Origin: Gayadomonas joobiniege G7
Lineage (GTDB): Bacteria; Pseudomonadota; Gammaproteobacteria; Enterobacterales; Alteromonadaceae
Assembly (NCBI RefSeq): GCF_000300815.1
Contig: NZ_AMRX01000003.1
Coordinates: 62,001-126,000, forward strand
DNA length: 64,000 nucleotides
Direction: 5' to 3'
Below are positions 9,626-17,532 of this stretch, piece by piece. Below the pieces are notes generated by a model that worked only from the letters and a program-made list of their open reading frames with translations, was not told the origin of the DNA and did not search any database. Each line of letters starts with the position of its first letter. Position 1 is the stretch's first letter. Position numbers and translations under genes: made by a program.

Positions 9626-9695
9626 CTTGGCAATTGGGAGCAATATAAAGTAATTTTCCTGCTACGCTTAAGCCAAACACTAATAGTGAGAGTAT

Positions 9696-10277
9696 ATGCA
9701 AGCAAATTCATTGAGCCAAAGCTATGCAGATAACCTAAACAGTCATATTGAACTGTTTAAAACCCTGCAGACGCATCAAGACAAGTTACTTAAACTGGTC
9801 GACGTATGCCATAGTGCCATCAAAAACGGTGGCAAAATTGTTTTTTGCGGCAATGGCGGCAGTGCCGCAGACAGCCAGCACTTAGCGGCTGAGTTTGTTG
9901 TGCGCTTTAAAAAAGATCGCAAAGCATTAGCAGCAATCGCATTAACAACAGATACCTCGATTTTAACCGCACATGCTAATGACTACGGCTTCGATACCGT
10001 GTTTGCCCGTCAAGTTGAAGCTTTATGTTGTGATAAAGATGTGGTGATTGGTTTGTCGACTTCGGGACAAAGTCCCAATATTAACCTAGCTTTACAAGCG
10101 GCGAATGAGTTAGGGGCAACGTCTATCGCTTTTACTGGCAGGGACGGTGGAAAGGTTAAAGACATCGCACAAATGTCTATTATTATCAATCACCCTGAAA
10201 CTGCACGTATTCAAGAAGCTCATTTATTTATGGGCCATTGGTTGTGCGAAGCTTTTGATCTTATCTACGCGGAGTAA
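9696..10277 (+). CDS. gmhA: Phosphoheptose isomerase
   Basis: GmhA (LpcA) converts sedoheptulose 7-phosphate to D-glycero-D-manno-heptose 7-phosphate, the first step towards ADP-heptose. The 193-residue length is standard. The SIS domain is clear: GGKIVFCGNGGSAADSQHLA near residues 46-65 forms the phosphate-binding loop, and DVVIGLSTSGQSPNI follows near residues 111-125. The C-terminal HPETARIQEAHLFMGH carries the catalytic Glu and His typical of the family. It is followed after three bases by hldE, which performs later steps of the same pathway; gmhB at 14816 completes it. All four activities for ADP-heptose synthesis are therefore encoded in this locus. Confidence 0.97.
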   Translation: MQANSLSQSYADNLNSHIELFKTLQTHQDKLLKLVDVCHSAIKNGGKIVFCGNGGSAADSQHLAAEFVVRFKKDRKALAAIALTTDTSILTAHANDYGFDTVFARQVEALCCDKDVVIGLSTSGQSPNINLALQAANELGATSIAFTGRDGGKVKDIAQMSIIINHPETARIQEAHLFMGHWLCEAFDLIYAE

Positions 10278-10280
10278 AAT

Positions 10281-11723
10281 TTGGATTTATCGGTATTTTC
10301 ACGCCTGAAAGAGGCAAAAATATTAGTCATCGGCGATGTGATGTTAGACAGGTATATGGTTGGTGATTCGCAAAGGATCTCGCCCGAAGCTCCAGTGCCT
10401 GTGGTTAAAATAAATCAAACTCAAGATAAGCTCGGCGGTGCGGCCAATGTCGCGCGTAATATTGCCCATTTAGACGGTCAAGTGGGTTTGTTCGGCATTA
10501 TAGGCGCTGATGAAAATGGCCAGTTACTTGAACAGATTTTACAGCGTGAAAATATTCTTTCTGAATTGATTAGCCAATCTGAGCAACCCACTATTACTAA
10601 ATTAAGAGTCATCAGCCGGCATCAACAAGTGGTGCGTCTGGATTTTGAAGAAACTTTTAGTGACCAAGTTGCCATCGCGCTAAAAGCCAAACTGGCGAGC
10701 GTATTGGCAAATTATGATGTGGTTGTTTTTTCAGACTATAACAAAGGATCATTAAAATACATTCGTGAGATGATTCAAGTGGCAAAAGCGGCTGGCAAGT
10801 TAGTTTTGGTCGATCCTAAGCAGTCAGATTTAAGTTTATACCGCGGTGCCGACATTATTACCCCAAATATGCAAGAATTCTGTTTAGCTGGCGGTATTAA
10901 CGGCAGTGAAGCTGAGATAGAGCAGAGTGCTCGACAAATGCTGGTTGACAATGACATTCGGTCAATACTGTTAACGCGCAGCGAAAAAGGTATGTCGGCT
11001 ATCAGTGCGACCGAAAAAGTAGATATGCCGGCTGAGGTCCGTGAAGTTAGTGATGTTACCGGTGCTGGTGATACAGTGATTGCCACCTTGGCAATTATGA
11101 CCGCCTTAGGGCTCCCATTGGCTGATGCTGCGTTGTATGCTAATTTAGCAGCAGGTCTTGTTGTTGCTAAGCTCGGTGCCGCCACCGTCAAGCCGGAAGA
11201 ATTAGCACATAAAGTGAATAGCCAATTATTGAGTCAAGGGCAACATTATCAATGTCCGTTTGATGATGTTTTAGCCCATATAGCTTTTGCCAAACAGGCT
11301 GGCGAGCGTATTGTATTTACGAATGGCTGTTTTGATATTTTGCATGCGGGTCATGTCAGCTATCTTGAAAAAGCGCGTTCATTAGGGGATCGACTCGTTT
11401 TAGGGCTCAACACAGACGACAGCATTGCTCGGCTGAAAGGTCCAGATCGTCCGGTTAATCCTTTGGCGCAAAGAGCAGCCGTGATGACAGCGTTAAAAGC
11501 GGTTGATTGGGTGATTCCGTTTGGTACACCGGAAGACGATACACCATTGGAATTGATAAAAGCAATAAAACCTGATGTGCTGGTTAAAGGTGGTGATTAC
11601 ACGATAGAAACAACCGTCGGCGCGCGCGAAGTGTTAGCCGATGGTGGCGAAGTGCAATTAATAGACTTTGTTGATGGTTGCTCAACTTCGGCCATTATCA
11701 AGCGTATAAAAAGCCCAAACTAA
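10281..11723 (+). CDS. hldE: Bifunctional heptose 7-phosphate kinase / heptose 1-phosphate adenylyltransferase
   Basis: HldE phosphorylates heptose 7-phosphate at C1 and later adenylates heptose 1-phosphate. The 480-residue protein starts with a PfkB-type kinase domain ([25 protein letters not shown] near the N-terminus; [14 protein letters not shown] near residues 257-270 with the catalytic Asp in GAGD). The C-terminal nucleotidyltransferase domain begins near residue 343, with [20 protein letters not shown] containing the HxGH motif. The start is TTG, supported by GGAG seven bases upstream and by the conserved N-terminus; no ATG would keep the kinase domain intact. It lies three bases after gmhA and one base before the second waaA, so these genes form a tight operon. 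Confidence 0.97.
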   Translation: MDLSVFSRLKEAKILVIGDVMLDRYMVGDSQRISPEAPVPVVKINQTQDKLGGAANVARNIAHLDGQVGLFGIIGADENGQLLEQILQRENILSELISQSEQPTITKLRVISRHQQVVRLDFEETFSDQVAIALKAKLASVLANYDVVVFSDYNKGSLKYIREMIQVAKAAGKLVLVDPKQSDLSLYRGADIITPNMQEFCLAGGINGSEAEIEQSARQMLVDNDIRSILLTRSEKGMSAISATEKVDMPAEVREVSDVTGAGDTVIATLAIMTALGLPLADAALYANLAAGLVVAKLGAATVKPEELAHKVNSQLLSQGQHYQCPFDDVLAHIAFAKQAGERIVFTNGCFDILHAGHVSYLEKARSLGDRLVLGLNTDDSIARLKGPDRPVNPLAQRAAVMTALKAVDWVIPFGTPEDDTPLELIKAIKPDVLVKGGDYTIETTVGAREVLADGGEVQLIDFVDGCSTSAIIKRIKSPN

Positions 11724-11724
11724 G

Positions 11725-12990
11725 ATGTTTTGGCGGCTTCTGTATAGCTTTTTATGGCTTTTGTGTTTTCCTGGCATTTTATTTTATTTTGTCTATCGGG
11801 GGAGTAAAAACCCGGCATATTTTAACGCGTTATTCCAACGTTTTTCGCTGTACTCCCCCGGCATTATCAAACATCTGAGAGGCCGCTGTATTCATGTGCA
11901 TTGTGCCTCACTTGGTGAAGTAAACGCCTTGTCGGCTTTGCTGCCAGAATTGCTAAAAGCTTATCCTGAATCGCCGTTATTAGTCACCAATTCAACGCCA
12001 GCTGGTGCCCAGCGAGTTCACGATTTATTTGGTGACCAAGTGAGCCAACTAATGGCTCCGCTTGATGGCTTTTTTACGAGCCATTTATTTGTGATCTGTT
12101 TAAAACCCAGAGTGTCTTTGTTTAGTGAAGTAGAGATTTGGCCAAATTGGCTTGCTGCATTAGCAAAAAATGAGCGGCCTTTAATTTTACTCAACGCTAG
12201 GTTGAGCAAAAAATCGGCGAGAAAATACGCACGATTGGCTGCTTTATTTAAACCCGCATTGCAAAGATTTACCGCTATTTATGGGCAAGATAAAGCCAGT
12301 ACGCGCCGCTATCATTGTTTTAATCCAGCTACTGAATTGTTGGGCAACCTTAAGTTTGTACAGCCAACAAAAGCACCTGAGTTACCTGTTGGCGTTGAGC
12401 ATAAGTATCCATGGCCCCAACCAGTATGGATAGCGGGGAGTGTTCATCCTGAAGAGTTGGATATTATTTTGTCAACGCAGCAACAATTACGAGCGCAAAT
12501 ACCAAATGCACTATTAATTTTAGCGCCACGGCATCTTGAACGGTTTTCTTTATGTTTACAACAGACACAAGCAGCTGGATTATCGGTTGTGCAGCGCAGT
12601 TTGCATCAGCAACCAACGGCAGGAGAGGCGGTTTGGCTGCTAGATACATTAGGCGAACTAAAATCTTTTTATGGGCTTGCTAATATTGCTTTTGTAGGCG
12701 GTAGTTTAATTGAACGAGGCGGACATAATCCACTTGAGCCTGCCGGGTTGGGGTTGCCTGTGATCATGGGGCCCTCTCAAACGAACTGTTTGGCATCGGC
12801 CAATGAATTAAAAAAAGCAGGGGGACTTAAAACCGTACAAACCAGCGAGCAACTGCTGTCAGCGCTTATGTTATGGTGGCAAGACGGTGAGGCTTATCAG
12901 CAAGCGTCAGAGGCGGGGCCCGCAGTTGTTAATAAAAATAATCAAGTATTGAGCAAACAATTAGTGCTGTTGCGCCGACATATAAGCTGA
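11725..12990 (+). CDS. waaA: Kdo transferase paralogue, copy 2
   Basis: A second GT30 Kdo transferase of 421 residues. It keeps the family plan: N-terminal membrane segment, HVHCASLGEVNALSALLPEL with the catalytic-type Glu, EIWPNWLAAL, LLNARLSKKSARKYARL, GNLKF, LILAPRHLERF and FVGGSLIERGGHNPLEPAG. It differs from copy 1 and from E. coli WaaA in several blocks: METELWPN becomes SEVEIWPN, the FNF segment after the GP motif becomes SQTNC, and the N-terminal membrane anchor reads differently. The two proteins are clearly paralogues of unlike sequence, not a recent duplication. It is one base after hldE and overlaps the end of convergent kdkA by 30 bases. It may add a second Kdo or a Kdo-like sugar to another acceptor. 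Confidence 0.9.
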   Translation: MFWRLLYSFLWLLCFPGILFYFVYRGSKNPAYFNALFQRFSLYSPGIIKHLRGRCIHVHCASLGEVNALSALLPELLKAYPESPLLVTNSTPAGAQRVHDLFGDQVSQLMAPLDGFFTSHLFVICLKPRVSLFSEVEIWPNWLAALAKNERPLILLNARLSKKSARKYARLAALFKPALQRFTAIYGQDKASTRRYHCFNPATELLGNLKFVQPTKAPELPVGVEHKYPWPQPVWIAGSVHPEELDIILSTQQQLRAQIPNALLILAPRHLERFSLCLQQTQAAGLSVVQRSLHQQPTAGEAVWLLDTLGELKSFYGLANIAFVGGSLIERGGHNPLEPAGLGLPVIMGPSQTNCLASANELKKAGGLKTVQTSEQLLSALMLWWQDGEAYQQASEAGPAVVNKNNQVLSKQLVLLRRHIS

Positions 12991-13686
12991 TAATAGTTTC
13001 TGCCAATCACTTGGCTGCCAATGTAGTCCAGGATGTTTACGTTTTTCTTTATAAAAGGATTGTTGCAAACGGTTCAAGTTTGCTTGCTGCCAACTCGCTT
13101 TGATAGAGCGCTTTCGGCCTCTGTCAAAGTCAATAAGCCAAACTTTGTCGTTAGCATCTAACATTATATTATGGATATTCAGATCGGCATGATAAATACC
13201 ATGTTGATGAAAAAGAGCGATTGTTTTTCCAATTTGCTGCCATTGTTGTTCATTTAACGGCATTTTTTTTAAGCAATGCAAGAGATCATTAGCACCATCA
13301 ATCCTGGTTATTATGATGTCTGCGGTATAATACCAAAGGCGTCGCTGGACCCTAGCGGCTATTGGTTTGGGAACCGGTAAGGCAGCTTTTTCCATATGTT
13401 CTAATAATGCAAACTCGCGCCAAACGCGGGTATTTTTATACCCTGTAAAAAAATAAGCATCTTGCAGAATGCGGCCAACCATGCCCCCACGAAAATAATG
13501 TCTGAGCACATATTCTTGTTTGTTAAAGCTAAAAAAATAAGTGGTGTTGCGGCCGTACGACTCACCTGTGATCTGATTTTTTTGCCGCCAATACTCAGCG
13601 TTAAACCAGTCGTTATCGACCGCAGCTATATTGTTTTTCGGTAAGATCAAAGATTGAGTGTTTGTGATTGGCGTTAGTTGTGGCAA
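12961..13686 (-). CDS. kdkA: 3-deoxy-D-manno-octulosonic acid kinase
   Basis: KdkA phosphorylates the 4-OH of inner core Kdo, as known from Haemophilus and Vibrio, where a single phosphorylated Kdo links lipid A to the core. The 241-residue protein shows the kinase-like fold of the family: YVLRHYFRGGMVGRIL near residues 57-72, TADIIITRIDGANDL, then HQHGIYHADLNIHNIML near residues 157-173 with the catalytic Asp in HADLN, and VWLIDFDRGRKR near residues 180-191 with the metal-binding Asp. It overlaps the convergent second waaA by 30 bases. Finding it with two WaaA proteins is unusual, because KdkA normally goes with one-Kdo cores. Confidence 0.92.
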   Translation of the reverse strand: MPQLTPITNTQSLILPKNNIAAVDNDWFNAEYWRQKNQITGESYGRNTTYFFSFNKQEYVLRHYFRGGMVGRILQDAYFFTGYKNTRVWREFALLEHMEKAALPVPKPIAARVQRRLWYYTADIIITRIDGANDLLHCLKKMPLNEQQWQQIGKTIALFHQHGIYHADLNIHNIMLDANDKVWLIDFDRGRKRSIKASWQQANLNRLQQSFYKEKRKHPGLHWQPSDWQKLLSAYMSAQQH

Positions 13687-13770
13687 AATTTTAGGCTCGA
13701 GTTCTGTTTAAGCAAAAGTATAAACGAGTCTTTAGCGAGATCCAAACAGACGATAAGCTTTGGAAAACAA

Positions 13771-14823
13771 ATGAAACATTCAGATATTCAATCAATTTGC
13801 ATCTTGCGACTCTCGGCAATCGGCGACGTTTGCCATGCCCTGGCAAGCGTTCAAGCTATTCAACAATGTTACCCCCAAGCGGAGATCACCTGGGTTGTCG
13901 GAAAAGTTGAATATGCGTTGTTGAAAAGCATTCCTGGCATCAAATTTGTTATTTTTGATAAAAAACAAGGTTTAGCTGCCTACAAACAACTTCGCCATCA
14001 GCTCCCGCAAAAATTTGATGTTTTATTACATATGCAAGTTGCGCTGCGCGCCAATCTTGCCGCGTTATGTATTCGAGCAAAACGAAAAATTGGTTTTGCA
14101 AAAAATCTAAGCAAAGAGCTGCATTCATTGGTCGTCACAGAACATTGCCAAATGCCAGAACGCCCTCATGTGCTTGAGGGGTTTGCGGCATTTGCGCGTG
14201 CTATTGGTGTTGAGGCATTGCCGCCTCGCTGGACTTTTGAGGTAGCCGAAAAAGACCGGAACTGGGTCGCAAACTATATAAAAGAAGGCCAACATACGCT
14301 ATTGATAGCGGCAGCCGCCAGTAAAGCTGAACGTAACTGGACGGTTACTGGTTACGCTCAGGTAGCCGATTATGCGGTGGCAAAGGGTTTTCAGGTGATC
14401 TTAACGGGGGGCCCGAGTGTCACTGAAAAAGAACTATCAAAAGAGATCCAAGCGGCAGCCAAACAACCAGTGATAAACCTGACTGGACAATCAAATCTAA
14501 CACAGTTATTGGCGTTAATAGAAGCAGCCGATGTAGTGCTCGCGCCAGACACAGGGCCAGCACATATGGCAACCACGCAGCAAACACCTGTTATTGGTTT
14601 ATACGCACACAGCAATCCAGCACGCACTGGGCCATACAATTCTTTGCATTATGTCGTCAGCGTTTATGAACAAGCGGTTAAGCAACAATATAAAAAGGAT
14701 GCAAAACAATTAAAATGGGGGACTCGGGCGAAAGGTGAAGATTTAATGCAAATGATAGAGGTGTCTGATGTGATAGAGGTGTTTGATAAATTGATTGTCG
14801 AGCAGAGGCTAAACCATGCGTAA
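13771..14823 (+). CDS. GT9-family LPS heptosyltransferase
   Basis: A family 9 glycosyltransferase that uses ADP-heptose. From the ATG at 13771 the protein (350 residues) begins KHSDIQSICILRLSAIGDVCHALAS, the family N-terminus with the GD acceptor loop. The C-terminal nucleotide-binding domain carries VINLTGQSNLTQLLALIEAADVVLAPDTG followed by PAHMATTQQTPVIGLYAHS. An upstream in-frame ATG at 13678 adds 31 unlikely residues and would overlap the start of divergent kdkA; 13771 leaves 84 bases for divergent promoters. Whether it transfers heptose I, II or a branch heptose is unclear. It overlaps gmhB by eight bases. WaaC- and WaaF-type enzymes are the nearest families. Confidence 0.87.
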   Translation: MKHSDIQSICILRLSAIGDVCHALASVQAIQQCYPQAEITWVVGKVEYALLKSIPGIKFVIFDKKQGLAAYKQLRHQLPQKFDVLLHMQVALRANLAALCIRAKRKIGFAKNLSKELHSLVVTEHCQMPERPHVLEGFAAFARAIGVEALPPRWTFEVAEKDRNWVANYIKEGQHTLLIAAAASKAERNWTVTGYAQVADYAVAKGFQVILTGGPSVTEKELSKEIQAAAKQPVINLTGQSNLTQLLALIEAADVVLAPDTGPAHMATTQQTPVIGLYAHSNPARTGPYNSLHYVVSVYEQAVKQQYKKDAKQLKWGTRAKGEDLMQMIEVSDVIEVFDKLIVEQRLNHA

Positions 14824-15343
14824 AGCGCTTTTTTTAGATCGAGACGGCATTATCAACCAAGATACAGGGTATTTGTACCAAATCAAAGACTGTAAATTTG
14901 TTGAAGGGGTTTTTGAATTGTGCCAACAAGCCACGAGAGAAGGATGGCAGATTTTTGTTATTACTAATCAATCGGGCATTGCCAGAGGTTTGTACAGCGT
15001 GCAGCAAATGCATCAGCTACACCAATGGATGAAATACGAGTTCAAACAACGCGGTGCACATATCACTCAATTTTATTTCTGCCCCCATCATAGTGAAAAG
15101 GGGGAGCCTCCATACGACATAAAGTGCAGCTGTCGCAAACCAGAACCTGGTCTATTGCTTGAAGCAGCTCGGCAACATGAAGTCGCTTTGCCTGACTCCA
15201 TTATGTTAGGCGATAAACACTCAGATATGCTTGCGGCCAAAAGGGCGGGTATTCAGCGACGAATTTTACTGAGTAGTCAATACGATCAAAACAGTGATGC
15301 GGCGACTCAAGTTATTCAAAAGCTCGAGCAAATTAAGTTGTAA
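14816..15343 (+). CDS. gmhB: D-glycero-beta-D-manno-heptose 1,7-bisphosphate 7-phosphatase
   Basis: GmhB removes the C7 phosphate from heptose 1,7-bisphosphate between the two HldE reactions. The 175-residue HAD-family protein starts RKALFLDRDGIINQDTGYL with the nucleophile DxD motif at residues 8-10. Further motifs are FVITNQSGIARG near residues 49-60, a zinc-binding-like cluster with CPHHSEKGEP and CSCRKPEPG, and MLGDKHSDMLAAKRAG near residues 129-144 with the metal-binding Asp pair. It begins inside the last codons of the heptosyltransferase (eight-base overlap), so the two are translationally coupled. It is the last gene of the LPS locus before the dcw promoter region. Confidence 0.95.
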   Translation: MRKALFLDRDGIINQDTGYLYQIKDCKFVEGVFELCQQATREGWQIFVITNQSGIARGLYSVQQMHQLHQWMKYEFKQRGAHITQFYFCPHHSEKGEPPYDIKCSCRKPEPGLLLEAARQHEVALPDSIMLGDKHSDMLAAKRAGIQRRILLSSQYDQNSDAATQVIQKLEQIKL

Positions 15344-15352
15344 AAAAGGGCA

Positions 15353-15387
15353 AGTGTCTTAGGTGCAATGAGCAACACCTAAGAACA
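15353..15387. repeat. Inverted repeat after gmhB (possible terminator stem)
   Basis: GTGTCTTAGGTG (15353-15364) pairs with CACCTAAGAACAC (15375-15387) with one bulged base and a ten-base loop. There is no T-run behind it, so it is at best a weak or Rho-assisted terminator for the LPS genes; it could also be a protein-binding palindrome or an RNA processing site. Confidence 0.45.
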
Positions 15388-15679
15388 CCGCCTAAAGCCA
15401 CGGAGAAAGTTAATAAGTGGGTATTTATTAACTCGGAACTAAGCATAACAGTATTTTCTATAAATGCAAATAAAAATAGTTATCAATTAGGTTTTTATAT
15501 AATAGTTAGCTATTAACCGCAATCAATTCGATCTATCTAAGTTCCCCAGCATTTTTGCCAACAAATTAGACACTAATCATAGACTTGTTCTCACGGCTTA
15601 TTTTTTCGAGAAATAACGCGCACTTTGCTGGTGAATTTTGCCTTGACAAAAACTTTGTCCACTCACAAACTGTACAAAT

Positions 15680-15714
15680 GTGGTATAAAGTGGGAAAAAG
15701 TGGATTAAAATGGT
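15680..15714 (+). promoter_or_regulatory. MraZ operator (four 10-base direct repeats)
   Basis: Four GTGGN-type pentamers occur at exact 10-base spacing: GTGGT 15680-15684, GTGGG 15690-15694, GTGGA 15700-15704 and ATGGT 15710-15714, each separated by five A/T-rich bases. This matches the known MraZ target architecture of short G-rich direct repeats with five-base spacers upstream of mraZ. A TATAAA (15684-15689) lies inside the array, so binding by MraZ would block the promoter, consistent with autorepression of the dcw cluster. Confidence 0.78.
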
Positions 15715-15742
15715 AATGATTTCCCAAATTCAAACTAGGGGT

Positions 15743-15756
15743 GGTGAAATTTCACC
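15743..15756. repeat. Perfect palindrome in the mraZ leader
   Basis: GGTGAAATTTCACC is a perfect 14-base palindrome ending 10 bases before the mraZ ATG. An AGGGG purine tract at 15737-15741 lies just upstream, too far from the start to act directly. Folding of the palindrome into a five-pair hairpin would bring the tract closer to the start codon. A DNA-binding dimer site is the alternative. Confidence 0.5.
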
Positions 15757-15766
15757 ATAAATTAAC

Positions 15767-16225
15767 ATGTTCAGAGGTTCCAGCAGCATATCAATGGATG
15801 TAAAAGGGCGGATTTCAGTGCCGACGCGCTACCGTGCCCCATTGTCTGAAGATGGTTCCAGTGAAGTTGTATGCACAATCGATTTGCAAAATCCCTGTTT
15901 GTTATTGTACCCAATGAGTGAGTGGGAGTCAGTTGAGAAAAGCTTGAAGCGTCTATCAGACATGATCCCGAGTGAAAAAATGTTTAAACGCCGTATTTTA
16001 GGGAATGCCGCAGATTGTGAGATTGACAAAAATGGACGTTTTTTAATCCCTAGCCATTTACGAGAGCATGCGGGTTTAAACAAACAAGTGATGTTAGTTG
16101 GTCAGTTGAACAAATTTGAAATTTGGGATCAGAACGCATGGCATGAACAAATGCAGCGGGATGCCGAAATTATTGAGTCGCAAACCTTTGAAGTGACAGA
16201 GCGTTTGCAAGACTTTAGCTTATAA
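15767..16225 (+). CDS. mraZ: Transcriptional regulator MraZ
   Basis: MraZ is a ring-forming DNA-binding protein of the AbrB-like fold that represses its own dcw cluster. The 152-residue protein has the family start MFRGSSSISMDVKGRISVPTR and two SpoVT/AbrB-like halves, each with the DxKGR-type signature: DVKGRISVPTRYR near residues 10-22 and DKNGRFLIPSHLREHAGL near residues 87-104. The length equals the E. coli protein. Direct repeats typical of its operator lie 53-87 bases upstream. No strong Shine-Dalgarno sequence is seen in the ten bases before the ATG. It is followed by rsmH after 16 bases. Confidence 0.97.
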   Translation: MFRGSSSISMDVKGRISVPTRYRAPLSEDGSSEVVCTIDLQNPCLLLYPMSEWESVEKSLKRLSDMIPSEKMFKRRILGNAADCEIDKNGRFLIPSHLREHAGLNKQVMLVGQLNKFEIWDQNAWHEQMQRDAEIIESQTFEVTERLQDFSL

Positions 16226-16241
16226 AAGGCTGATATAAAGC

Positions 16242-17183
16242 ATGTTGGAATCCGATAAGCACATTAGTGTGCTATTAAATGAGTCCATAGATGGATTGGC
16301 CCTCAAGCCAGACGGCTGTTACATAGATTGTACGTTTGGTCGCGGCGGTCACAGTAGAAAAATTTTAGAGCAATTAGGCCCAAACGGACGCTTGATTGCT
16401 TTTGACTTGGATCCACAAGCGATAACTTGGTCAAAAAGTTTTATCGACGATGACCGTTTTGAAATCATCCATAGCAATTTTTCTGATATCGAAGAAAAGA
16501 TAGCAGAGAAAAATCTAGTTGGCCAGATTGATGGTGTGTTAATGGATCTAGGAGTTAGCTCTCCTCAATTAGACGAAGCCGAACGTGGTTTTAGTTTTAT
16601 GCGGGAAGGGCCGCTCGATATGCGGATGAATAATCAGGTTGGCCAAAGTGCGGCTGATTGGTTAGCCAGCGCAGAAGAAAGTGAAATTGCGTTTGTGCTT
16701 AAAGAATACGGTGAAGAAAGGTTCGCCCGTAAAATAGCCAGGGCGATCGTGCATGACAGAACGAATACGCCATTTACCACCACTAGGCAACTGGCGTCTT
16801 TGTTAGAACGCATAATCAAAAAGAAAGAGCCGGGTAAACACCCTGCTACAAGAACCTTTCAGGCGGTTCGTATTCAGGTGAACGGTGAACTGGAAGCGAT
16901 AAAAAAAGCGCTTGAGGGGGCATTAACCGTATTGGCACACCAAGGTAGGTTATCTGTGATTAGCTTTCATTCGCTGGAAGATAGATTGGTTAAACGTTTT
17001 TTTAATCAACACAGTAAACCGCCGGCAATTCCAAGAGGTCTGCCGATTATGGATAGTGAACTGAATAAAAATATTTCGCTTAAGTTGGTCTCTAAAGCCA
17101 TTAAACCGAGCGAAAGTGAGATACAAGCTAATCCGAGATCTCGTAGCTCTGTGTTGCGAGTCGCTGCCAGAATTAGAGAGTAG
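16242..17183 (+). CDS. rsmH: 16S rRNA (cytosine1402-N4)-methyltransferase
   Basis: RsmH (MraW) methylates N4 of C1402 in the P site of 16S rRNA. The 313-residue protein has the family N-terminus [30 protein letters not shown], with the SAM-binding [10 protein letters not shown] near residues 35-44 and [11 protein letters not shown] near residues 54-64. [19 protein letters not shown] lies near residues 104-122 and the C-terminal [17 protein letters not shown] near residues 240-256. It is the standard second gene of the dcw cluster. ftsL begins five bases after its stop, using a TTG codon. Confidence 0.98.
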   Translation: MLESDKHISVLLNESIDGLALKPDGCYIDCTFGRGGHSRKILEQLGPNGRLIAFDLDPQAITWSKSFIDDDRFEIIHSNFSDIEEKIAEKNLVGQIDGVLMDLGVSSPQLDEAERGFSFMREGPLDMRMNNQVGQSAADWLASAEESEIAFVLKEYGEERFARKIARAIVHDRTNTPFTTTRQLASLLERIIKKKEPGKHPATRTFQAVRIQVNGELEAIKKALEGALTVLAHQGRLSVISFHSLEDRLVKRFFNQHSKPPAIPRGLPIMDSELNKNISLKLVSKAIKPSESEIQANPRSRSSVLRVAARIRE

Positions 17184-17187
17184 CAAG

Positions 17188-17532
17188 TTGGCACAGGCAG
17201 GAAACAAAACTGAGCCGCAAAGTAATGATCGTCAGCCGAATTTGGCGCGCTTATTACTGGCAGATTTGGCCAAACATTGGCAAATCCCTGTGCTGTTAAT
17301 AGGGATTTTAGCGAGCGCTCACATGGTAATTGATTTTGCTTGGAAAAATCGGCAACTCAATAGCGAGTTACAGGTTTTACAAGAGGAAAAAGATAAATTA
17401 GACATAGATTTTAGACATATGTTGTTAGAGCACAATGCGCTATCAGAACACAATAGGATAGAGCAAATCGCCAAAGATAAACTTGAGATGAAACGGCCTT
17501 TGGGCAAAGATGAAATAATTATTAAAGACTAA
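17188..17532 (+). CDS. ftsL: Cell division protein FtsL
   Basis: FtsL is a bitopic divisome protein that works with FtsB and FtsQ to activate FtsWI. From the TTG at 17188 the protein is 114 residues: a short cytoplasmic part, a membrane segment IPVLLIGILASAHMVIDFAW near residues 35-55, and a periplasmic leucine-zipper-like coiled coil (LNSELQVLQEEKDKLDIDF) ending in the conserved region before KRPLGKDEIIIKD. A longer frame starting with ATG at 17116 would overlap rsmH by 68 bases and give an untypical N-terminus. A GAGAG tract precedes the TTG. The stop overlaps the ftsI start by one base. Confidence 0.88.
   Translation: MAQAGNKTEPQSNDRQPNLARLLLADLAKHWQIPVLLIGILASAHMVIDFAWKNRQLNSELQVLQEEKDKLDIDFRHMLLEHNALSEHNRIEQIAKDKLEMKRPLGKDEIIIKD

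Larger units (their letters stand above)
15344..15766. other. 423-base intergenic region between gmhB and mraZ
   Basis: No gene is visible here. The region holds an inverted repeat at 15353-15387 just after gmhB, an AT-rich middle part, a perfect -35 hexamer TTGACA at 15643-15648 with only a weak -10 at 17 bases, the MraZ box at 15680-15714, a TATAAA at 15684-15689 inside that box, and a 14-base palindrome at 15743-15756. It should contain the main promoter of the division cluster. Confidence 0.8.

Noticed and set aside
10775-11191. 138-codon open frame antisense to hldE
   Set aside because: It lies inside the kinase domain of hldE and encodes a low-complexity Ala/Ser-rich product typical of antisense shadows.
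13678-13770. Longer start for the GT9 heptosyltransferase
   Set aside because: It would overlap the 5' end of divergent kdkA and add 31 residues before the family N-terminus at 13771.
15498-15503. TATAAT in the gmhB-mraZ gap as a dcw promoter
   Set aside because: The hexamer is perfect but there is no -35 at a proper distance, and the surrounding sequence is generally AT-rich.
17116-17187. Longer ftsL start at ATG 17116
   Set aside because: It would overlap rsmH by 68 bases and give an N-terminus unlike FtsL; TTG at 17188 gives the normal length.
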